From Helicoverpa zea (taxonomy: Eukaryota > Arthropoda > Insecta > Lepidoptera > Noctuidae): DNA of 64,000 nucleotides. The stretch is taken from NCBI RefSeq assembly GCF_022581195.2, contig NC_061482.1, forward strand, positions 15,252,001 through 15,316,000, in the 5' to 3' direction. The translations under genes and the position numbers were made by a program. A model generated the notes under the pieces. It had not been told where the DNA came from, did not search any database, and saw only the letters and a list, made by a program, of their open reading frames with translations. Shown piece by piece: positions 20,401 to 30,599 of this stretch (its first letter is position 1; every line of letters starts with the position of its first letter).

Positions 20401-23400
20401 GCTGCGGGCAGAAGCTAGTATGGTATAATTTTGATCAAGATCTTAGAATATTCATCATCACCATCATCATCACTACCATCATCATCATCACCATAATCAT
20501 CATCATCATCACCATAATCATCATCATCACCATCACCATCATCATCATCATCACCACCACCATCATCATCACCATCATTATCACCATTACCATCATCATC
20601 ACCATCATCATCGTGATCACGATCATCGTATTTCAATTTTGGATTATTTTTAATTTTAGATAACAGTGTTTTATGTAATCATAAATACCTATATTTTGTC
20701 TTAATTGATGCGCCACAGTTTTAAACTTTTGCAACTGCCATCATTTAAATTATTATATTGTTTTCTATATATTTATATATTTGTTCGTGCTCGTTGGTCT
20801 AGTTGTCGCAAGTGTGGCTGCTGAGCACGATTCCCGATCCCCGATTCCCGAGTCGGGCCGAAATCGCTTTGTGGGTTTAAGAAGACTTTCACAAAGCAGC
20901 CCGAAGCCTGGAAGTTGGTGATTGATTCACCCGTGCATCGGAGAGCACGTAAATGTCGGGCTAAGAGAGTGAAGGAATAGGGAGTGCACCTGTGTCTGCG
21001 CAAATGCTTGTGCACTATAATATGTCCTGCGCAGTTGGCTAATCTCCTTACATGAGAACAGCCGCCGTAGCCGATAATCGGCTAGGAGGACATCATCATT
21101 CATCATCATATTTTTTCTAATAAACGATTTAAATTTTATTTTATTCGAAGTTGAATGTATGCCGCGGTTTGCCAGTTATTAACATAATTCAGTACTTGCT
21201 AAACATACGTCTTACAGAAAGGAGTTCCACAAAGGCTACTTACCAACCAGCCTAACTTCGATGATGTAGTCGACAGACGGAGAAGCTTGGTAGTGGACTC
21301 GGCAGCGATACAGCCCAGCGTCGCGGTCAGAAACCTTCTTGATGAGCAACGAGGTCGAGTCATGACAGAAGCCGGAATCGCAGGGAGTACCAAACACGTG
21401 GTTACGAAGGGCAATCCTGTGAACGAACGTATGGAGTTAAAACAAGGAATAGTCGACTTTATGTGTAGGGTGAAAGGCAGTGGTCCCACTGCCGGCGAGA
21501 AAACATTCCGTTTTACATTTCGAGATATGACTGCCGGCGACGACTCACTTTATTAGTGTTGTCGCCGAGAGAACAGATTTCAGAAGCTCATTCATCATTT
21601 CTCATCATCGATCATTTGTTTGTACTTGCACACTCGCTTATAGCGTGGCGATAAAACTATCGAAACTACACACTCGCTGATCGCCAACTCTTTTATAGTT
21701 TCTAATTCTGCTCGTTTCTCGTTCATCGTTGCCGGTCGGACCACTGCATTAGGTTGATTTCTCAATTGAGGCTCTTCTCTTCTTTATTATACAGATGCAC
21801 TACTAATCCCTTGGTAACCTGGTTGTTAGGGTTTTCATAGTAAACTATTTGCATCACAGAGTTACTAACACATTGTACTTCGATGATGGGATTACATACG
21901 CGTCACTGGAGCGATAGGATTTATGATAGATTGTACTAAAAGGTGAGAGTACCCGCACACTGCAGACTAAACGTCGGCCGACAGTTGGAAATACATTTTT
22001 TTTATAAAATCAACCAAAGCTTTTACTCGGTCAAATACCTGGTCGTCGTTATGAGCATCCTATATAGGTACCATTCATTTCCATAATTATAAAGCGTCTG
22101 ATCAAACTGTCGGCCGACTAAAAAGTTTGTAGTGTGCGGGTCTAATACTGGCGCTGAACCTATTTAATGCATCCTTTTTGCATGAACGAACCTCAGCAAA
22201 TTGTTTCATGTTTGAAATGATTGCATAACATTAACGTAGTACTTAAATGGTGTAAGCTTTAATAATGAATAACTCATTATAATGGAACGCACTAATAACG
22301 TTGAAATATAATATTTGTACGTAATGATATACATTTCTATGTAATGCATTTCTGAATACAAAGTTTCCCTCCCAACCTCCCACATAAGTACGTTCATGTC
22401 AAATGTATAGTATTCCGTTAAACAGAAAATCCTTAGTTCCGAGAAGCACTATGCTGCAGCATGTAGGTAACCATTTATTAAAATAACTACATTTATTTCA
22501 GTAAACATAAGTATGTAAGTATATGAGATGTAAGCAAATCTTGTGAGAGTAACTTAATGAAAGCAATGTGAAATAGCTTTGAAAGGACTAGAATTTCCAA
22601 CTTCTGCATGTTTTCCTTTATTTATCCGACTGTCCTCAAAGTATGTTTGCTTTTCCGTATTAAATTAACATACTGTCTGCCTGAGTTACTTACTGATATC
22701 TTTAGATGAATACGGATTTTTATCACTTTTGGTACAACATGGAAGGAAATAAATGAGTAGAAATTAAATAATTAAGAATATTTTAAAAAAATCTTACGTC
22801 CTGTTAGACGAGACTGGGGTCTAGTTAAATAGAGACATAAGTATCTGAACAGAGCCAGAGTTCCATAAAATCCTCAGAAACGCCCCAAGTAATAAACCTC
22901 AGAAATAGTTATGCAGAACTCTGAGGATTTTGTGCATCGTACCGAACGTAAGATTTACTAATATATACACAGGAGAAATTCCAGGATCTTGCTTCTGGTG
23001 TTTCAGGAAGTTAACTTAACGCCTAGGAAAATGTGCAGAATTTGAACAACTAAGTGCCCATAACTTGGAAGTTTTCCACTGAGCTGCATGAATTCAGGAT
23101 TCGAAGTTCGCTCGGCCGAATGCTAACGGTCGGCAAATGTTCGTTAGTTACTCATGTTCAGAGAATCTGGAATCTGAGGCTTTTCGAATTTCCACGAAAT
23201 AATAATGCACAGGGAGGCAAATTGCGAAATATGTGCGTCCATTTCATTTTGAAATTATGTTTGAATAGGTCAAAGCTGAAAGCTCTGAATGACTTTCCTG
23301 AAACTATGTACGGACATGTTGATGTCAATTACGTACATACAGAATCTATTCCAGTGAGCTCTAATGAAACTGTGCTTACATATTGTGCTCTCCTGCAAAA

Positions 23401-26400
23401 CGTACTTAATTACAACATAGTTTATATTTGTTAATTATTTCCTATCCTCATTTACCTTTTATCTACATTTTGTTACGTAAAACTGTGTCATTAGTAGGTA
23501 GTATTTCTATATAAGTAAATATTAGGTGATCAAGTAGGCATCAACCATAGTTATTCTAGTCAAAAGGGTCATTTAGTAATTTAGGTTATCTAACTAATCT
23601 AACCATACACTGTCTGACCACAAAAACTTTTAAACGTCAGTTTAAGACTTGTCTAAAAAAATGTCAAATTATGACGTTGACATATGGTCCATTTTGCAGC
23701 CAAAATTATTTTAGACAAGTGTAAAACAGGTGTTAAAGTTTTTGTAGTAAGGCCATCAGTATTTAAAGTTACGTCCTTTTTTTCAATTTGAACTTTGAAA
23801 TTATACTCGTAGATATTTTAATGTTCGAAACTCATAACAAACCCGTTTACGGTTATTAATAAATACCAAAAATATTTCCGTTTACATTTGTATTTAAATT
23901 AAACATTTCTGTAATAGATATTCTATGAAATATAACAGTAAGTGAATTCTAGGAACGTTCTTACGGCTCAATAACTCGAAAGCTGTGCAAATTTCTACAG
24001 CATACTATTTTAAATCCTCTTGAGTATAATTAGAACGAAGGTAAGAGGAAAAATAATGGCCTAGAATTATAATAGAGCGTCTTTTGGTCTCCCGTGGGAA
24101 GAGAAATAATTGTAAACAAATAAAACGTAAGGATAATATTATCAATAAAACAAATAATTAGTTAGCACACTATTTACCACTTAATAAGGACTTAGTGCTT
24201 ATTTGTTCAATAAATAGTTTGTTTTGTAGCCGTAATACTCATGAGTGCCTGCAGCTGTGCACGGGGTCTCGGGTACGACTCCAGGTTCGGGAGAAAATTA
24301 CTCTCCGGTCGTATCGTAGTATTGTCTCTCAAGACTATGAGAGTGATGGAATTGAGGAAAGACAAACATGATATTAGAACTACAGGAGTTTGACTCTTGA
24401 TGCCTAACGTTATATCAGCAATAATTGCCTATAAATGTTCATACTTTCCCAAGATTAAGTGCAGTTCGTCATAGTTTAGGCTTAGGGTGCTGATATAATT
24501 GTGATCTCCTTATCCGCCTCAACCTGTTGGTTTTCAGCTGCGCCTAACCGGGTCGATAAAGCCCTTCACAGGCTAATGTAACTGCCAAGTTGTGAGTGTA
24601 GTCCAGTTGAAGTACTTACTGTATGTAAACCTTTACAGTTGATAAGTGTACTTGTATGTAATTAATAATTTTATAAACTACTGTGTAACTCGAATTGTGT
24701 GTAAGGGGAGCTTAATTTGGTGGTTGAATCGTCCCCGTAGAGCTAAAAGTCACTAAGTCCGAATGTCATCAAGATGACATTGATAACTTATTTTCGTTTT
24801 TTTTCGGACATAGTGACTTTTCGCTGTACGGAGACGAAATGATGGCCACTTACCGCTTATCAGAGTTTTCGAGCGGGAACCGGTAGAGGTATTCAAGGTC
24901 GTTTCTAAGCCAGAGGATGTAGGACTCGGGGCCATCCAGGAAGACCTTCCCCTGGCCGCACGGCAGCCGCGCGTCTCGACCTCGCACCGCTCTCAGGATC
25001 ACTACTTCTGACACCATTAATTGTTAGAAAAAACGTAAATACAATGCACGCTGCAGACTTTTCAGTTGAACCGACGATGATTCTTTTTTGAAACTAGATT
25101 CCAATCAAAGTTTTCACTATGTCTGATAGCGGCTAAATACCTGATCTTTGTAATGTGCTGCCATTCATATTCATACTGATTCATGAGCCCAGACAAAAGT
25201 TTGCAGTGTGCGAGTTTGTGTCTCAAGCTGTCTTTACATTTCCGAGCAAATATTTGTCTTTCTCAACAATGTTTCAGAGTTGCAAAATATGTAAGTACTG
25301 TAACGAGGAATATAAACTCATTTCGTAGTCGACTTGCTGTATTATAACAAGTCAGTGCAATAGTGTTACATACAAAAATGAATTGTTGAATCTAAAAAAA
25401 AACTTTTGACATTATTTCATAATACCTAATAGAATGCATGAGATCCAAGTTTATTTGCTCTTTGTCTGTAATAGTTCAAAGCATCTACAGTGATCACCGA
25501 AAGTTGTTAACTGCACGAAAGTTCACGGTTTACAGAAGTAAAGTTCACCACGTAGTTAATCGGCATCTGAATGAGTAATCGGACTCCTGTCTGACGTTCT
25601 GACGGAATGACTTTTATTGATGTAGGAGTTTACCATTAAACTTTCAACTAACTGCACGTTGGTGTAATGTTGAATTTGTAATTTCATGAACTTTGTTACC
25701 TAATCTACTTGACCGAAATAGAAGTTAGTGGAAAAATCAACAACAATACTCTCACGACAGAGTTTTAAAGTCATAACTATGTCATAATGTTTCAATTTTT
25801 TTGTGCAAGTTAATTTAGTGTTCTGAATTGTTAGGACAAAGAATTAGCAATGTCATACAACGTGTCAGAGCAGCCAGTCTTTTTGGCACGTTTCCGGAGC
25901 ACAGTGATGCGGAGGAATACTTCGACGCTTAATTGTTGTTCTTTTATAAACGTTTTTATTTTAGTTTTTAGAGATAGTTTGAGTTTGTATATACCTACAT
26001 TGCAATTATTTTAACACTTAAAATCTCAGTGCAATATGTTTAAACATGTAAGTAGGTAGGAGCAAAGATCTCATCAATAAAACAGAATAAGTCCAAACAC
26101 GATGTTAGAGGTAGCTGCTATCCAGTGTTAAGGTATTCTCGAAGGAGGTAGCATCAGTCATCATTCAGTGTCAAGCCAGTCACCACTTGTGTTGTCAAGA
26201 ATATCAAAGTTCTATCTATAAGATCTGGCGAAGGCAAGCTATAGTAATTATTATTTAATAGTACATCAAGGACATCATATCATACCATCATCACTTGTTA
26301 TGATAAAAAAACACCAGTAGGTATTTATTGCTGTATAAATAATACCTTTATTATTATATTTGCCAATTAGTGGCTTCGATATAAATTAACCCAAATATTT

Positions 26401-28215
26401 AACATAAAATCGTTGACCTAAATACTTTAAAATACAATAAATCATAATTTATCTTTTTCCTAGTAGTTTCATTTAAATGCACTAGATATAGGCTAACACA
26501 GGGCCGTCTTTAAACTATTTGAGGCCCTGGGCACATTAGGATCATGGGGATATGACCTTGAGAAAACACTAGTGATAATATATAAAGAAAATAGACAAAC
26601 AAGGTTCTAAATTTATTTTTATTCAGTTACTAACTTTAAAAAAATAGGATATATAAAAAATAATCTACAAAAGTAACTCGCTTAGCATAAAATCCTTAGA
26701 TTAACTCTTCCAAAAACCACCCTTCTAGATTTAAGACGAGCAAAATTGTTAATCACTTCTCCAAAATCTATGGTAGGTATTGAGAATATCACATTCTGTG
26801 GACATCAGCGACAAACTAGTTAATCTCTCTTGAAGCATTGTACTTCTTAATTCATTTTTTATTCGTTTCAATTTGGAGAAGAAGCGTTCTCCGCCAGTGG
26901 CGGCGTAGCATCGGGTAGCACCCGGGGCGGGCTACTTATTGAGCAAACCCTTCCAAAAAAAAAAACGACAAAATATAATCACGTAGTAAAATCATACAGA
27001 ATTAACACAAAAGTACCCAAATAAGTTTGAAAAAAGCGCTGTAAAGTGAAGATAATTTTTTTTAAATTTTGATTTTTCGGACGCAATAGAGATGTAAAGA
27101 ATTCAAAGAAAACTACTGCTAAAGTGTAAAGCGCAAGCGCAGCGAGCGCGAAATTTTTGACATTTTTAACACAAAAGTAGGTACCCAAACAAATTTGAAA
27201 AAAACACTGTAAAGTGAAGAAGGCGCGAGCGCAGCGAGCACGAAATTTTGAGTTTTGGAACACAAAAGTACTCAAACAAGTTTTAAAAAAGCGACCAGAA
27301 AGTGAAGCAGCTGCGAGCGTAGCGAGCTCGACATTTTTTGACATTTGGGACGCAAAAGTCCTCCACCTCCGCTTACAAATAGCGCCTAAATAGCTTAGAA
27401 ATATTAACTGTAAAGTGATTTTTTATTGATATTTTAAGGACTCTCTATCTAATCTGGCAGGAACTAGGGGGCCTCATTCGATCGCGGGGCCCTGGGCACT
27501 TGCCCATAGTGCCCAGTGGAGAAGAGGGGCTTGGGCTAACAAAATCAACAGAATACAGAGAGTACCCGGACACTACACTTTTTAGTCGGCCGATAGTTTG
27601 ATCGGGCGATTGATAAGTTGGTACGAAGACGTATGGGAGCGCGCACATAACAACGATCATGTATTTGGTTGGTATCAGACCTACTAAAAATTTTGACGAA
27701 ATGCAGGAATTTCTTAAAAAAAAAAATTCTAACTGTTAACTTTGCAGTAATGACAGGCCTACAAGGATGTTGGTTCCGGGGATTTTAGGCCAGATTGTAG
27801 TACCTATGTCTCACATAGTCATATCAAAAATGTAAATTTAAAGTCAGCATATCAAAAATGTAACTGTTTTTTTTCAATCAAAGAAAATAAATACAGTTAC
27901 TCCAAGAAAAAAAAATCAACCTATATGTACATACATATTGTACTCCCTCCACTAATTGAGTAAAAAGTGTCTTATTAAAAAAAAACAAAACGTCACAAAA
28001 GTTGAAAATACAAAGGAATGTACTTACCCGGTTCCGCTCCAAAAACTCTACAGTCCAGCGAAATCAAAATACAGGTTAACAGAAAACACTGAAACAAAAA
28101 GAAACGATATTAATTAGTATCAATTTTCATTCAGTTTTCATTGGAAGAGCTGTGCAGAGCGCTTTCGTCAATTAGCGAAATGAAATGAAATATCTTTAAG
28201 TACCTTCCACCACAT
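13838..28215 (-). CDS. Sidestep-family immunoglobulin cell-surface protein
   Basis: Exons in transcript order: 28215-28204, 28088-28028, 25007-24854, 21416-21244, 20141-20028, 19171-18971, 18264-18110, 17755-17611, 17301-17150, 16882-16669, 16498-16283, 16008-15844, 14466-14375, 13942-13838. All have AG/GT borders and phases agree throughout. The sum is 1959 nt, a 652-residue protein plus stop. Order: signal peptide (MWWK + CFLLTCILISL), first Ig (RLPCGQ, ILWLR, DAGLYRCRV), second Ig (NLVLTCEV, VYWRRN, AHYECLAQN), third Ig (VVDCVVIG, ITWHLG, KKLVCRAHN), last Ig (VTCTVDASPEPMQFSW, QLHCRATNS), then GPPSLPDCRVS and GWDGGRPQSIHLEVLDEDG of the FnIII-like region, a membrane span (ALVGTLAFIIAIVSISLG), and a ~75-residue tail. 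The C-VDASP-W, GPP and G-DGG-PQ signatures are those of Sidestep proteins, Beat-binding neuronal surface receptors in Drosophila. The first exon (12 nt, donor gtactt) and the last two exons rest on phase and splice sites only. Confidence 0.9.
14470..15840. other. Intron of the Sidestep-family gene
   Basis: About 1.4 kb between the membrane exon and the first tail exon. No exon or recognised repeat. Open frames here lack splice context and homology. Confidence 0.5.
18359..18524 (-). mobile_element. Short Helitron-like repeat
   Basis: Read on the minus strand it ends ...CGAAGTTCGCCGGGTCAGCTAGT and begins CTATATAAATAAAAATGAATTG. It is the same family as 3449-3600 and lies in the intron between the second and third Ig domains. 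Confidence 0.65.
18710..18766. repeat. 21-bp inverted repeat (hairpin)
   Basis: ATTCCTTGACTGTCATAACAC (18710-18730) pairs with 18746-18766 with one mismatch, around a 15-nt loop. It may be the remnant of a small MITE. It is intronic in the Sidestep-family gene. Confidence 0.7.
19318..19404 (+). mobile_element. Fragment of a CTAATATTATAAATGCGAAAG-type repeat
   Basis: TATCCCTGCTAATATTATAAA then CTCTGTCTGTC and AAATTTGGTACAAGGATAGAG, a common lepidopteran interspersed repeat (compare 39070-39271 on the minus strand). It is interrupted by the SINE at 19425. Confidence 0.7.
19425..19812 (-). mobile_element. Type A SINE with perfect 20-bp target-site duplication
   Basis: Full-length type A SINE on the minus strand, running from tail (CATCATCCTCCGAGCC) to tRNA-like head (GGCCACCACGACTTTTT). 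The 20 bp at 19405-19424 (ATAGAGTTGACTCTCTGAAC) are repeated exactly at 19813-19832. Box B appears as GGATCGAACCCG on the plus strand. It lies in the intron between the two exons of the second Ig domain. Confidence 0.95.
19850..19990 (+). mobile_element. Degenerate Helitron-like repeat fragment
   Basis: TACTAATACTGTAAAGCTAAAGAGTTT then GGGCTAATCTCA, matching the beginning of the 9658 copy. The 3' end is lost before the exon at 20028. Confidence 0.55.
20265..20420 (+). mobile_element. Helitron-like/CTAGT-ending repeat
   Basis: Starts TACTAATAGTATACATGTG and ends GGCGAAGCTGCGGGCAGAAGCTAGT. Internally GGCTGGGCCGATTT and ACATAGGCTAC, shared by related copies in the window. Confidence 0.65.
20447..20625. 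repeat. Imperfect CAT/ATC trinucleotide microsatellite
   Basis: About 180 bp of CATCATCAC/CATAATCAT units, directly 3' of the 20265 repeat. It creates long meaningless open frames on both strands. Confidence 0.95.
20789..21110 (+). mobile_element. tRNA-headed SINE (type B), full length
   Basis: Head CGTTGGTCTAGTTGTCGCAAG (box A-like), GATTCCCGAGTCGGG (box B-like), then CCGAAATCGCTTTGTGGG, CATGAGAACAGCCGCCGTAGC and a CATCATCATT tail. It lies 134 bp left of the Ig1 exon at 21244. Confidence 0.8.
21951..22141. mobile_element. MITE of the GTCGGCCGAC family, copy 1
   Basis: ACCCGCACACTGCAGACTAAA on the left pairs with AGTTTGTAGTGTGCGGGT on the right. The inner palindromic GTCGGCCGACAGTT is present at both sides. 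Related copies lie near 25045, 27555, 34935 and 41755. Confidence 0.8.
22142..23608. other. Intron sequence of the Sidestep-family gene without recognised features
   Basis: Part of the 3.4-kb intron between the two Ig1 exons. The 126-codon plus-strand open frame at 23054-23434 shows no recognisable domain and runs antisense in the intron; I do not call it a gene. Confidence 0.45.
23609..23760. mobile_element. Mariner-type MITE
   Basis: ACTGTCTGACCACAAAAACT on the left and its diverged reverse complement at 23760, with a second matched block GACTTGTCTAAAA / TTTTAGACAAGT. 152 bp, no coding capacity. Confidence 0.75.
24240..24350 (+). mobile_element. Possible tRNA-SINE fragment
   Basis: GGGTCTCGGGTACGACTCCAGGTTCGGG resembles a degenerate SINE box-B region, but no second copy of the body is present in the window. 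Weak call. Confidence 0.3.
24729..24837. mobile_element. 109-bp MITE beside a splice donor
   Basis: TCGTCCCCGTAGAGCTAAAAG...AAGTCCGAA (24729-24763) pairs with the right arm ending GTACGGAGACGA at 24837. The right end is 11 bp from the donor hexamer of the Ig1 exon (24853-24849). Confidence 0.8.
25045..25212. mobile_element. GTCGGCCGAC-family MITE, copy 2 (degenerate)
   Basis: GCACGCTGCAGACTTTTCAG on the left and AAAAGTTTGCAGTGTGCG on the right, with CAATCAAAG and GATTCATGAGCC shared with the 34935 copy. Confidence 0.65.
25213..26490. other. Intron sequence without recognised features
   Basis: Part of the ~3-kb intron between the signal-peptide exon and the first Ig exon of the Sidestep-family gene. 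AT-rich and unique-looking. Confidence 0.45.
26700..26895 (-). pseudogene. hAT (ZMYM-type) transposase C-terminal fragment
   Basis: Minus-strand translation gives GERFFSKLKRIKNELRSTML then QERLTSLSLMSTECDI. This corresponds to the ERSFSKLK.IK..LRSTM.QERL..L..LS.E motif of hAT dimerisation domains. Continuation towards IDFG.VINNFA needs a frameshift, so it is not functional. Confidence 0.75.
27120..27350. repeat. Tandem ~90-bp units with GCGAGCG(C/A/T)AGCGAGC cores
   Basis: Three units (cores near 27133, 27223 and 27312) separated by AACACAAAAGTA..CAAA.AA(G/A)TTT..AAAAA.(G/C)...GTAAAGTGAAG. The same core motif occurs three times in the hAT at 2663-3953. Confidence 0.85.
27555..27660. mobile_element. 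GTCGGCCGAC-family MITE, truncated copy 3
   Basis: GAGTACCCGGACACTACACTT, then TTTTTAGTCGGCCGATAGTTTG. Only one end is clear. It lies 13 bp outside the hAT TSD. Confidence 0.6.
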
Positions 28216-29371
28216 CAATGGGTAAATTTATTGAAGAACTAATTTCATATTTCTTTTTCATACTCATGAAAGGATGACCGCTAATTAGAGAAAGGATTGA
28301 GTTAATTAGTAGCAATTTCTTTTTAAGTTTCTCGTGTTTTTGCTGCCTTGCGGGCGTTTTTCCGACCGTAAGCAGATTTCTAAGTTCTAGAGCGGCAATA
28401 TTCAATAAAATATTCAGTATCAATTTTTCTTTTACGTAATAAGTCATTTTAAAAGCTAATTAGTAGTTCAAAAGGGGAATTAATACAAAGTTGACAGGTT
28501 ACATTCAGGGTCACATTCAATGACCCAGAAAACGAATGATGACTTAATTTTTATGAAGTCAAAGATACTTCCAGCCAGCTTTACACTAATTAATATTAAA
28601 GTAGCAACGCAAAAATATAACAGTCGCACAAGTTTTTAAGCCTTCGCGGAGGACTAAACAGACTAAGCTCAATTCGCTCAACTAAAATACAATTTTCGTT
28701 TAACATATCACATGTTGAATTATAAATGTAATCCAAACACATCAAATCAAGAATTTCTCAGCCATGACTCATACGAATAAACAAAAAAAAACACAAAACG
28801 CATAGCCCTATCTGCATATAACGACTACTATAATAAGAGCTCCTTACACCAAAGACGCCCCAAGTTTTTAATCCAATAGCCCAGCACAGGAAGGGTTCGA
28901 GAGGTCAGATAACATTGGGGACCGGTCCCAGTCGTACACGCAACTTCCCTGGGGGTGACTCATGGTCGCATTGTGTCGTAAAACGATCCTAATAAACTAG
29001 AAAGCTACGATTTGTAGGAACATTTTTAATGAACACGTATTAGTAAGAGGTACAGTCGGAGGCACAGCTTTGTTCAATTTTTAATTGTCACACCCCTAGC
29101 GAGACTGAAGAGTGAACGAACAAAGAATCCTTCAAGAAAAATCGTTATCAAAATAACAACGAAAGCTAAAAAATAAAAACAAGCTGTACCTACGCAGTCA
29201 AAACTAGGATGTAGGATTGTTTATACGGGTATCTCTAATTAGTCAGAAACAAGACTTCTTTATCTTCGAAATAACAATAAAATTTTGACGTTCTTAATAA
29301 TCTCTAAAATCATAAGCATCAATTACTTAACGGCTAGTTTGTATATAAAACTCAGGTGAAATAGTAAAACA
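28216..29371. other. Upstream region of the Sidestep-family gene
   Basis: No coding exon found. It may include 5' UTR or promoter, but no convincing core promoter could be picked by eye. Confidence 0.4.
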
Positions 29372-29442
29372 CTGCGTAATCGGCTGCATCCGGCAAGCCT
29401 GGATGCCGATCGATCATAGTTGGGGAAAGGCTCAGGTAGATG
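29372..29442 (+). mobile_element. Degenerate type A SINE 3' end
   Basis: AATCGGCTGCATCCGGCAAG...ATAGTTGGGGAAAGGCTCAGGTAGATGAT, matching only the last ~70 bp of the type A SINE. Confidence 0.6.
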
Positions 29443-29936
29443 ATAATAATTCAGAAAATAATTATTTCTCATTTCCTACATTAATGGATAATTATATGAT
29501 TTCCAATAACTACCAAATATACATTAATTTCAGCAGTAATTAAATACATTATGACCGCGGAGCGCTTCAAACGAGTTGATAATTTGTACACTTCATTTGC
29601 TTTTCGGAGTAAAAATTATATCATTTCATATTTTGCATAAATTATTGACATAGTTCACCAATTTTGCCGGAAATTAAACCTTACAAACCAGCCTGCGGAA
29701 GCGGCAAATAAATATATACATGATTCTGTGCAATTTGGTTCCGTGTAAACTCTTCGTAAGCGCGTGGGAGTCAGTCAAAAGCCGTGATGTTTGCAGCCTT
29801 TGAAGTGAGCGAAAATCGATAGCTGTTGCATATACCAAATATCTACTGCAAACATGGTACTCACGTATTCGAGCCAATATTTGTAAATAGCCTACCATTT
29901 ACTAAACGTACATAATTTACAATTATTTTGACTCAC

Positions 29937-30053
29937 CATCATCATCTGCCTAGCCTTTACCAACTGATGTGGTGGGATTCCTTTACTATCTATCTGACCT
30001 CCTCAACCCAACTACTTTGGCAACCCGATACCCATAGGCAAGACTGGTTGTCA
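29937..30053 (-). mobile_element. Degenerate type A SINE fragment
   Basis: Plus-strand CATCATCATCTGCCTAGCC...TCTGACCTCCTCAACCCAAC...GGCAACCCGATACCC, the 3' third of the type A SINE in reverse orientation. Confidence 0.7.
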
Positions 30054-30380
30054 AAATTATTTTGACTAATTAGAATTGATTCAATAATTAAATATAAATA
30101 TTTACTCCCCATTACAATTTCAAAAGACATTTTATTGAAAATTTCAGTTGCCTCATTTTCTCATATATTATGGCGTGATGGAGTGATGATCTCATAGATA
30201 CTAGTCATGACTTTGTCTGCAATATTTGAGAATACCGAGAACTTAGTTTAATTACATGTAGTGGTGATGATATCAACATTTTACTCTTCGGAGTCATTTT
30301 ACAAGCTCATTAACCCTACACCCTGTTGTTCAAATATGAATATCAGATGGGAAGAGAACAGATGTCAGATGTCAGCTGTT

Positions 30381-30560
30381 AGGCCTGCCGGGGCTGCGGG
30401 TTGTTCGAAAGAGATACCGCGGCCCTGGTACATAAAAGGCCTATGACGGAACACGACGATTTTAGTCAGTAAGAGTCTGACACTCCCTCACCGCTGCTAA
30501 CCCACAGCGGGAGGGGTCATTTGATGATTTTACGTCGCTAAAAAAAAAAAAAAAAAAAAA
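30381..30560 (+). mobile_element. 5'-truncated non-LTR retrotransposon 3' end with poly(A) and 13-bp TSD
   Basis: GATGTCAGCTGTT at 30368-30380 is repeated exactly at 30561-30573. Between them are 160 bp (AGGCCTGCCGGGGCTGCGGG...GGGAGGGGTCATTTGATG) and a run of about 21 A's. The TSD, 3' poly(A) and abrupt 5' end are hallmarks of target-primed reverse transcription. The GGTACATAAAAGGCC and CAGTAAGAGTCTGACA blocks are typical of lepidopteran non-LTR 3' ends. Confidence 0.92.
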
Positions 30561-30599
30561 GATGTCAGCTGTTGTTTAGAAAACCAGTTTGTGCCGGTT

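Larger units (their letters stand above)
26499..27533. mobile_element. Non-autonomous hAT element with 8-bp TSD (second copy)
   Basis: Flanked by a perfect GGCTAACA duplication (26491-26498 and 27534-27541). The left end CAGGGCCGTC and the reverse complement of the right end (CAAGCCCC) are only loosely alike. The minus strand at about 26895-26700 reads as a hAT C-terminus with frameshifts (ERFFSKLKRIKNELRSTML). The interior holds tandem ~90-bp units with GCGAGCGCAGCGAGC. Confidence 0.8.

Noticed and set aside
20379..20663. Long open frames on both strands
   Set aside because: Created by the CAT trinucleotide microsatellite; products are Ile/Thr, Met/Val or Asp/Gly repeats.
28196..28447. 83-codon minus-strand frame overlapping the Sidestep first exon
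   Set aside because: Different reading of the upstream region; the 12-nt MWWK exon inside it gives a good signal peptide and fits the phase, the longer frame does not.
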